From Paraglaciecola sp. MB-3u-78 (GTDB lineage Bacteria > Pseudomonadota > Gammaproteobacteria > Enterobacterales > Alteromonadaceae), in NCBI RefSeq assembly GCF_002835935.1, contig NZ_PJCF01000001.1:124001-188000 (forward strand): 64,000 bases of DNA, read 5' to 3'. The translations under genes and the position numbers were made by a program. The stretch's first letter is position 1. Each line of letters begins with the position of its first letter. Of this stretch, positions 58,519 through 64,000 are shown in pieces. The notes under the pieces were generated by a model. The model saw only the letters and a program-made list of their open reading frames with translations. It searched no databases and had not been told where the DNA came from.

Positions 58519-61086
58519 TCACACAAAATAATCAATTCCACCGAGGGCTCCATTTATAATGTTTTGCTGCGCTAAAACTTGCTCAGTCACATCCATATCT
58601 TCACTATCCCCCATACCACGATCACCCTGTCTGGCAGATTCACCCTGCTCTTGCTGACCATCACTTTCTTGGCGTACCGAAGATTGGCCTAGTTCAATGC
58701 CTTTTTCAGCCAACATTTCTCTTAATCTTGGAGTCGCCGTGTCAACTGCATCTCGTGCTTGTTGTGACTGGACCACAAAATTCACTGTTGCAGACTCACC
58801 GGATACTGCGACTTTGACATGAACCGAACCCAATTCAGCAGGATCGAGTCGAATTTCAGCCACTAGGTTTTTAGTATTCACCATCCAGCGCACTTTTTCG
58901 GCTAACTGCTGATGCCCCTCAGGTTTAGCGATATTAATTGCCTTCTCAAACTTGGACTCAAACTGATTTAATTGAATTTGTTTGCTTTGCTCACCTTGGA
59001 TTTGAGCGGCATCTCTTAAAGTAGCGCTATAGACTTGATCATGTTGATGCTCGATGGCACGGTTTATTGTTTGGGCAAGATCTAACACTTTTGAAACGCT
59101 GTTGACCATCTGCTCTAAATTGATGGGGGCTTTAGCAACAACTCCGGTATCGGTTGTTTTTATTAACGCTTCTGACACCAATGTTTTCAAATCAATACTC
59201 GGCTCTCTGCCCTGAGATAGTTGATTCTTATACTCCTCAATACCCGACTTTAACGCGGAGATAAAATCCTTTGACGAAGATCCAACTGAACTACTGATTT
59301 CAGAAACCTTAGGAATAACGACTTGCTGAGCAATCTGTTCAGAGGTTATAGGTTCCTCAGAGTGTTTACTATCAAACACTCTCTGTGCAATATTCTCTAA
59401 TACTTTATCCAGCTTATTATCAGTCAAGTTTAATATATTTTTTATGTCGTTATTACTGCTCACTTTCTGAATTTTACTCGAAGATCCAACTGAACTACTG
59501 ATTTCAGAAACATTAGGAATAACGACTTGCTGAGCAATCTGGTCAGAGGTTATAGGTTCCTCAGAGTGTTTACTATCAAACACTCTCTGTGCAATATTCT
59601 CTAATACTTTATCCAGCTTATTATCAGTCAAGTTTAATATATTTTTTATGTCGTTATTACTGCTCACTTTCTGAATTTTACTCGAAGATCCAACTGAACT
59701 ACTGATTTCAGAAACATTAGGAATAACGACTTGCTGAGCAATCTGGTCAGAGGTTATAGGTTCCTCAGAGTGTTTACTATCAAACACTCTCTGTGCAATA
59801 TTCTCTAATACTTTATCCAGCTTATTATCAGTCAAGTTTAATATATTTTTTATGTCGTTATTACTGCTCACTTTCTGAATTTTACTCGGGTTAAGTAAAT
59901 TGCTAGTTGCAACTTGAGCCAATTGAGAATCTTGTTCAAGCAACTCATCTTGCTCGGCAACAGACACTATTTTTGTTAATAAAGATAATGCTTCAGCTTG
60001 TTGAGCTTGAGTTAGTTTATCTGGTGTATCAGGCAAAACGGGCTTAGCTAATGTAGCTGGCCCTTGGACAGGATTTTTTCCTATATCAGAGTCAACTAAT
60101 ACTAATAATGATCTCAGCAGAGCTTTGTTTTCAGCTAAGGTCAAGTCTACTTGCGCTTGCGAGTCTGATTCAACTTGCTGATTTGCTAATAACACATCTT
60201 TTTCAATAACCGGATCGATTGCTGTATTAAGTGTTTTTTGTTCGGAAGTATCTGTGCCACTTTTTTGACTGTTTATCTGCAGTTTACTGCTCAATTCTTG
60301 TAAAACGCCGGTTTTTTCTAACAGCAATTCAGCCACTTTTTGTTGGACATCCACATCTGCTAGCCCTTCTTCTGCATGGGTTAGAACTTCCCCTAGCGCT
60401 GCGTCGACAAGCATGGATATGTCCTGTGAGATTTCACTGTCTAATTTTAAATCAGCCTCAGACATCTCTATAGATTCAATGTCGATGTTTTTGTCTACCA
60501 AAAGTTGTTTGGTGGACCTCGCAATATCAGCCAACTTTTGATCGGCCAACTTTTGAACGGCCAACTTTTGCAAATCATCTACCAATGACAGCCATTCTTG
60601 GGTAACAATACTCGCTGATTCCACAGCAGACTCTGTATCATTCTGTTTTGAGGACAAAACCAACTGCAACTCTGCTTCTGTGTTGCCATCCTTTAGTTCA
60701 CCATTAAGGATATTTGCATCACTTTCACTGTCAACATTTTCCCCAGCATAAGGACCATCAGAAGCATGACCTTCATTGGCGGATTGCACAGCAGTATTGC
60801 CTTCTGACGAGCTTGATGTTTGTGCATCATGAGTTTTTATTTTGCTTTCTTTTACCACAGAAGAAGGCACCATTTCTGTTTCGTCAAGAGATTGTTGCAA
60901 GGCTTTTTTTCTTGGGGAGTGAGGCGGTGGAGACTCAGATGCACCAGCTAATGTATCAAGCGATGTTTGATCTTGTAATAACTTACCGAATTGCTCATTT
61001 GATTCAGAGCCTTTAAATGAGTTGGACTCTGCAGCGGTGGCAAAAGCGGCAACTTCTGATTTAGCTGTGGCAACATGTTGCATCAT
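58519..61086 (-). CDS. fliK: hook-length control protein FliK, enlarged by an internal triplication
   Basis: 855 aa, long for FliK. A disordered, acidic N-terminal region is rich in Gln, Ser and Lys; the C-terminal T3S4/Flg_hook domain (about 720-820) holds LDPAELGSVHVKVAVSGE and VQSQQARDAVDTATPRLREM. Between them lie three 68-residue tandem repeats (about residues 400-604). FliK is the molecular ruler that tells FlhB to stop hook export. Two ATGs in a row at the start. A sigma-54 promoter candidate is 145-160 nt upstream. Confidence 0.92.
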   Translation of the reverse strand: MMQHVATAKSEVAAFATAAESNSFKGSESNEQFGKLLQDQTSLDTLAGASESPPPHSPRKKALQQSLDETEMVPSSVVKESKIKTHDAQTSSSSEGNTAVQSANEGHASDGPYAGENVDSESDANILNGELKDGNTEAELQLVLSSKQNDTESAVESASIVTQEWLSLVDDLQKLAVQKLADQKLADIARSTKQLLVDKNIDIESIEMSEADLKLDSEISQDISMLVDAALGEVLTHAEEGLADVDVQQKVAELLLEKTGVLQELSSKLQINSQKSGTDTSEQKTLNTAIDPVIEKDVLLANQQVESDSQAQVDLTLAENKALLRSLLVLVDSDIGKNPVQGPATLAKPVLPDTPDKLTQAQQAEALSLLTKIVSVAEQDELLEQDSQLAQVATSNLLNPSKIQKVSSNNDIKNILNLTDNKLDKVLENIAQRVFDSKHSEEPITSDQIAQQVVIPNVSEISSSVGSSSKIQKVSSNNDIKNILNLTDNKLDKVLENIAQRVFDSKHSEEPITSDQIAQQVVIPNVSEISSSVGSSSKIQKVSSNNDIKNILNLTDNKLDKVLENIAQRVFDSKHSEEPITSEQIAQQVVIPKVSEISSSVGSSSKDFISALKSGIEEYKNQLSQGREPSIDLKTLVSEALIKTTDTGVVAKAPINLEQMVNSVSKVLDLAQTINRAIEHQHDQVYSATLRDAAQIQGEQSKQIQLNQFESKFEKAINIAKPEGHQQLAEKVRWMVNTKNLVAEIRLDPAELGSVHVKVAVSGESATVNFVVQSQQARDAVDTATPRLREMLAEKGIELGQSSVRQESDGQQEQGESARQGDRGMGDSEDMDVTEQVLAQQNIINGALGGIDYFV
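59281..59888 (-). repeat. three tandem 204-bp repeats in fliK
   Basis: Unit starts at 59281, 59485 and 59689, spaced exactly 204 bp (68 codons). Copies at 59485 and 59689 are identical over about 200 bp; the copy at 59281 differs by two bases (Asn to Lys, Asp to Glu). In frame throughout. Near-identity points to recent duplication or ongoing homogenisation. Confidence 0.95.
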
Positions 61087-61457
61087 TCTTTTTTATCCCT
61101 CGAACTGAGAAGTTATCTCTAAAATACTGATTTATATTAACTTTATTTTTTTCATGTAGATTTAAATTAGCTTGTCTTTCTCAAGTCCAACTTTAAATTA
61201 ACAATTATCTTGTGTATCTAGGTATGACTCAGCAAAGACCATTCCAACTTATACACATACACCTCAAAATGACGAATTCGCGGAAATTTAACTAACCTGA
61301 ACTTGGGTTAACACGGATATTTTTCAGATGTGCTAAATTTAAGGGAAATGGCCTAAGTCAAAAATTGCCAACATAGAGCTAGGTATCCTGAATAAATAGC
61401 TTTGAAATCCGCCCGAAGGGAGCGCGTATTTTAGGTGGTATGCTTATATAGTAGTCG
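61087..61457. other. fliJ-fliK intergenic region
   Basis: About 370 bases without a gene, the largest gap in the flagellar block. It contains a sigma-54 promoter candidate at 61231-61246 and otherwise AT-rich sequence. No other gene or repeat recognised. Confidence 0.6.
61231..61246 (-). promoter_or_regulatory. sigma-54 promoter candidate for fliK
   Basis: Minus strand TGGAATGGTCTTTGCT: -24 GG and -12 GC correctly spaced, -12 element TTGCT perfect, -24 element weaker (TGGaatG). It would give a leader of about 130 nt before fliK. Confidence 0.6.
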
Positions 61458-61892
61458 TCACTTACGCATGAATTTTTGCAATGACAGTTCATCGAGCATG
61501 ATTTGTTCTTGTTTATCCTCACGCTTTTGTTTGGCTTTGTGTTGTTTATCCAGCAACATTTCTACCGCTTTACGTTTTCGCTGTTGTGCCAACCATTGCA
61601 TACGCCGCTGGTCTGCCACCCTCACGGCTTGGTTTACCGCATGCATTTGCATTTCACAGGCTTTATCTAACTTACCAATAAATTGCTGATGTTGACCAAA
61701 GATGACACTGCCAACCCCTTGTTTAGCGCGCAGTTGGGCTTCCCGTAAATAATCTAAACGATAGTTTTCTAATCCAGCCAGTTTTTGCTTGTTGTCTTGG
61801 TAAAATTGTTGAGCTAACTGAAAATCCTGCACCAGCTTTTGTTCTTTTTGTCGCTCCCAATCTGCGACCATCTGTAATTGCGATTGTGCCAT
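61458..61892 (-). CDS. fliJ: flagellar export chaperone FliJ
   Basis: 144 aa, an entirely helical coiled coil (QLQMVADWERQKEQKLVQDF...QLRAKQGVGSVIFGQHQQFI), rich in Gln and Lys. It is the central stalk of the FliHIJ ATPase. 10 nt after fliI. Confidence 0.92.
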   Translation of the reverse strand: MAQSQLQMVADWERQKEQKLVQDFQLAQQFYQDNKQKLAGLENYRLDYLREAQLRAKQGVGSVIFGQHQQFIGKLDKACEMQMHAVNQAVRVADQRRMQWLAQQRKRKAVEMLLDKQHKAKQKREDKQEQIMLDELSLQKFMRK

Positions 61893-61902
61893 TAGTTAAT
61901 TG

Positions 61903-63237
61903 TTACCCCTTGCCCAATCCACCACTTAAGGTGGTCATATCAGCAGTACTGTGATCAAAGTCTATAATTTGTTGCATACCTTGCTGTAAAAAAGCATTGA
62001 TTGCAGGCTCGGCATTAATGGCTAAATCAATCCTAGGATCAGTACCTTTGCTGTATGCACCAATACTGATTAAGTCACGGTTACGTTGATAATTAGAATA
62101 CACTTGGCGAATACGTCTAGCGCCTAGAACATGTTCTTCGGAAACCACCATTGGCATAACTCGGCTGATAGAAGCCTCAATATCAATGGCAGGATAATGA
62201 CCTGAGTCGGCTAACTCTCTAGAAAGTACAATGTGTCCATCCAAAATCGCTCTTGCTGCATCAGCGATAGGATCTTGTAAATCGTCTCCCTCTGTCAACA
62301 CTGTATAAAAAGCAGTAATCGAACCTTGATTTTCACTGCCATTACCCGCGCGCTCTACTAGTGCTGGTAATCTGGCGAATACCGAAGGGGGATAACCTTT
62401 AGTTGCAGGTGGCTCGCCAACTGCTAAAGCAATTTCTCGTTGCGCCATGGCATAACGCGTAAGGGAATCAATCAGTAATAATACATTTAAACCTTTGTCT
62501 CGAAAATATTCGGCAATAGTAACGGCAGTTTCACAACCTTTTAATCGCATAAGCGGTGACGTATCGGCTGGTGCTGCTACCACCACGGATTTTGCTAACT
62601 CTTCTTTACCCAAAATATCTTGTATAAACTCTTTTACTTCTCGGCCCCGTTCTCCCACCAACCCGACTACCACTACATCTGCTGAGGTTCCACGAGTCAT
62701 CATGCCCATCAAAACACTTTTGCCAACGCCACTGCCGGCAAATAAGCCCATTCGCTGGCCCAAACCTACTGTCACAATCGAATTGATTGCTCTTACCCCA
62801 ACATCCAAGGGTTGCTTAATAGGTTTACGCAATAGGGGATTCATTGGAGGCCTAGATAACGGTACCCGTTTTTCTGCTTTAATAGGACCTAAGCCATCCA
62901 AAGGTTGACCATTGCCATCAACGACTCGGCCAAGTAACTCCATACCGACAGCCAAACCTTGTTCACGATTGAGTGGTTGTACGCGTGAGCCAGGTACTAT
63001 GCCCTTGACGGCTTCGGTGGGCATCAAGTAGGTTATATTTTCGGCAAAACCTACCACTTCGGCTTCTATTTCACCTTCCATCGTTTGAATGAGGCACTGG
63101 CTACCAACAGGCATTTGACAACCCACAGCTTCAAGTGTCAGCCCTATGCCTCGCACTAGTTTGCCGCAGGCGACTATAGGCACTTTGGGCACTTGATCTT
63201 TGAGCAGTTTTATCCGGTCTAACATAGCAGTAGACAT
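61903..63237 (-). CDS. fliI: flagellar export ATPase FliI
   Basis: 444 aa, F1-ATPase-beta-like. Walker A AGSGVGKS at 167-174, Walker [13 protein letters not shown], and [15 protein letters not shown]. It energises substrate unfolding and delivery to the gate. Between fliH and fliJ. Confidence 0.96.
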   Translation of the reverse strand: MSTAMLDRIKLLKDQVPKVPIVACGKLVRGIGLTLEAVGCQMPVGSQCLIQTMEGEIEAEVVGFAENITYLMPTEAVKGIVPGSRVQPLNREQGLAVGMELLGRVVDGNGQPLDGLGPIKAEKRVPLSRPPMNPLLRKPIKQPLDVGVRAINSIVTVGLGQRMGLFAGSGVGKSVLMGMMTRGTSADVVVVGLVGERGREVKEFIQDILGKEELAKSVVVAAPADTSPLMRLKGCETAVTIAEYFRDKGLNVLLLIDSLTRYAMAQREIALAVGEPPATKGYPPSVFARLPALVERAGNGSENQGSITAFYTVLTEGDDLQDPIADAARAILDGHIVLSRELADSGHYPAIDIEASISRVMPMVVSEEHVLGARRIRQVYSNYQRNRDLISIGAYSKGTDPRIDLAINAEPAINAFLQQGMQQIIDFDHSTADMTTLSGGLGKG

Positions 63238-63240
63238 AAC

Positions 63241-63999
63241 TTACTCGTCACTTTCGCTAATATGACTCAAACCTTGTTCTAACAGGAATTTGTTTATTAT
63301 ATCTTTGACTCGGCGTTCTACCGTGATATCAACAGCATTTGATTGAGTAACAATCTCACATCCGCCCGCTGACAATTCAGGTGATTCAATAAAATCCCAG
63401 CGATGTTTAGTAATTTCTTCTGAACTAAAATGGTTATTAACCAACTCAATATCATCGGGATGCAAATGTATTTGATAATTTTTTTCTTGAATAGGTAAGG
63501 CTTTAAGCCCCTCACTCAAGGCTTGAAAAATAAGATCTGGATTCGTTTTGACTTCACTACGTATCACACCTTTAGCAAGGCTCACCGCCAATAACACCAG
63601 CTCTTTCTCCAGTGCTTTTTCCACATTCGCGACTGGATTTTGAATACTGTCAATTAATGATATCCAGCTGGTAAGATACTGCTGCACTTGCTCTTCGCCA
63701 TTGGCCAAACCTTGGGTGGTACCTTCTTCTAAGCCTTTCTCGAAACCTTCCTCATGCCCTTTAACTAATCCGACTTCAGTTCCTTGGGCATGACCTTCTT
63801 GCTGACCTTGAGAAAAACCTTCTGCGTGGGCAGCTTCTCTAATCGCTTCAATTTCTTCAGCTGTAGGGGGTAATATTTCTATTTCTTCTTCAGGGGGCTC
63901 GTACTTCCAATCAGATTTCCGATTAAACGCATTGGTTTTGTTGTTAACAGCATCTTGATTGATATCTTCAACATAGGGTAAATCCCATGCTTGGAATTC
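63241..63999 (-). CDS. fliH: flagellar export ATPase regulator FliH, 5' end cut by window
   Basis: The frame is open from the stop at 63241 to the right edge, at least 252 codons. The visible N-terminal part reads EFQAWDLPYVEDINQDAVNN, the QAWxLP pattern near the start of FliH. A Gly/Glu/Gln repeat helix follows (EGFSQGQQEGHAQG, GHEEGFEKGLEEG; xxxG glycine repeats), then the C-terminal domain that binds FliI. An apparent TTG start at 63708 is internal, not the true start. FliH holds FliI inactive and docks it to FliN. Confidence 0.93.
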   Translation of the reverse strand, partial: EFQAWDLPYVEDINQDAVNNKTNAFNRKSDWKYEPPEEEIEILPPTAEEIEAIREAAHAEGFSQGQQEGHAQGTEVGLVKGHEEGFEKGLEEGTTQGLANGEEQVQQYLTSWISLIDSIQNPVANVEKALEKELVLLAVSLAKGVIRSEVKTNPDLIFQALSEGLKALPIQEKNYQIHLHPDDIELVNNHFSSEEITKHRWDFIESPELSAGGCEIVTQSNAVDITVERRVKDIINKFLLEQGLSHISESDE

Positions 64000-64000
64000 A

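Noticed and set aside
59281-59888. Possible CRISPR or other repeat array
   Set aside because: Units are 204 bp, contiguous, in frame and inside fliK; no spacers or cas genes.

Overview
This 64 kb window (AT-rich, roughly 40% GC by eye) is a chromosomal segment of a marine gammaproteobacterium of the Alteromonadales. The best guess is the Glaciecola/Paraglaciecola/Alteromonas group. Evidence: a TtpC-type TonB2 cluster, an Oar-like TonB-dependent receptor, psp-ycjXF-tyrR-phhA synteny, alaS-csrA-tRNA order, and a polar-type flagellar/chemotaxis locus with flhF-flhG-fliA and parC/parP genes. The genus call is inference.

Layout. 1-2.2 kb: end of a TonB2/ExbB energy-transduction operon (DUF3450, ttpC, start of exbB). 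2.4-5.4 kb: a mobile-element scrap yard. It holds a frameshifted IS4-type transposase fragment interrupted by an IS1634-type element, a short tandem repeat, and what looks like the 5' part of a group II intron sitting just after a terminator. 5.5-8.4 kb: a TonB-dependent receptor. 8.7-11 kb: a ComFB-family protein, 4.5S RNA (ffs), leucine dehydrogenase and a divergent Lrp-type regulator. 11-19 kb: tyrR, phhA (with a TyrR box), ycjF, ycjX, pspCBA (sigma-54 promoter) and divergent pspF. 19-24.5 kb: sapABCDF. 24.5-27.8 kb: Na+-pumping oxaloacetate decarboxylase (gamma, alpha, beta). 28-31.8 kb: tRNA-Ser and two tRNA-Arg plus a decayed third copy, csrA and alaS. 31.9-33.8 kb: a second insertion sequence and a recX copy with two compensating frameshifts. 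33.8-40.4 kb: a GNAT-like gene, then metA, a methionine synthase split into two genes, and a DUF938 methyltransferase, apparently one operon behind a MetJ operator. 40.5-64 kb: one long minus-strand flagellar/chemotaxis block (fliH-I-J-K-L-M-N-O-P-Q-R, flhB, flhA, flhF, flhG, fliA, cheY, cheZ, cheA, cheB, parC, parP, cheW, DUF2802).

How it fits together. FlhF and FlhG set the place and number of the polar flagellum, ParC/ParP place the chemosensory array, and CheA/W/B/Y/Z carry the signal to the FliM/FliN switch. Sigma-54 promoter candidates precede flhA, fliK and pspA. TyrR probably controls phenylalanine hydroxylation, and MetJ probably controls methionine synthesis.

I found no clear novel defence or biosynthetic system. 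The most interesting signals are: three FliM-like DEFEALLDQLHG motifs in CheA where the P2 domain would be; a recent 204-bp in-frame triplication in fliK; the split metH with a DUF938 methyltransferase behind MetJ boxes; the doubly frameshifted recX beside an IS; and the truncated intron/IS nest.
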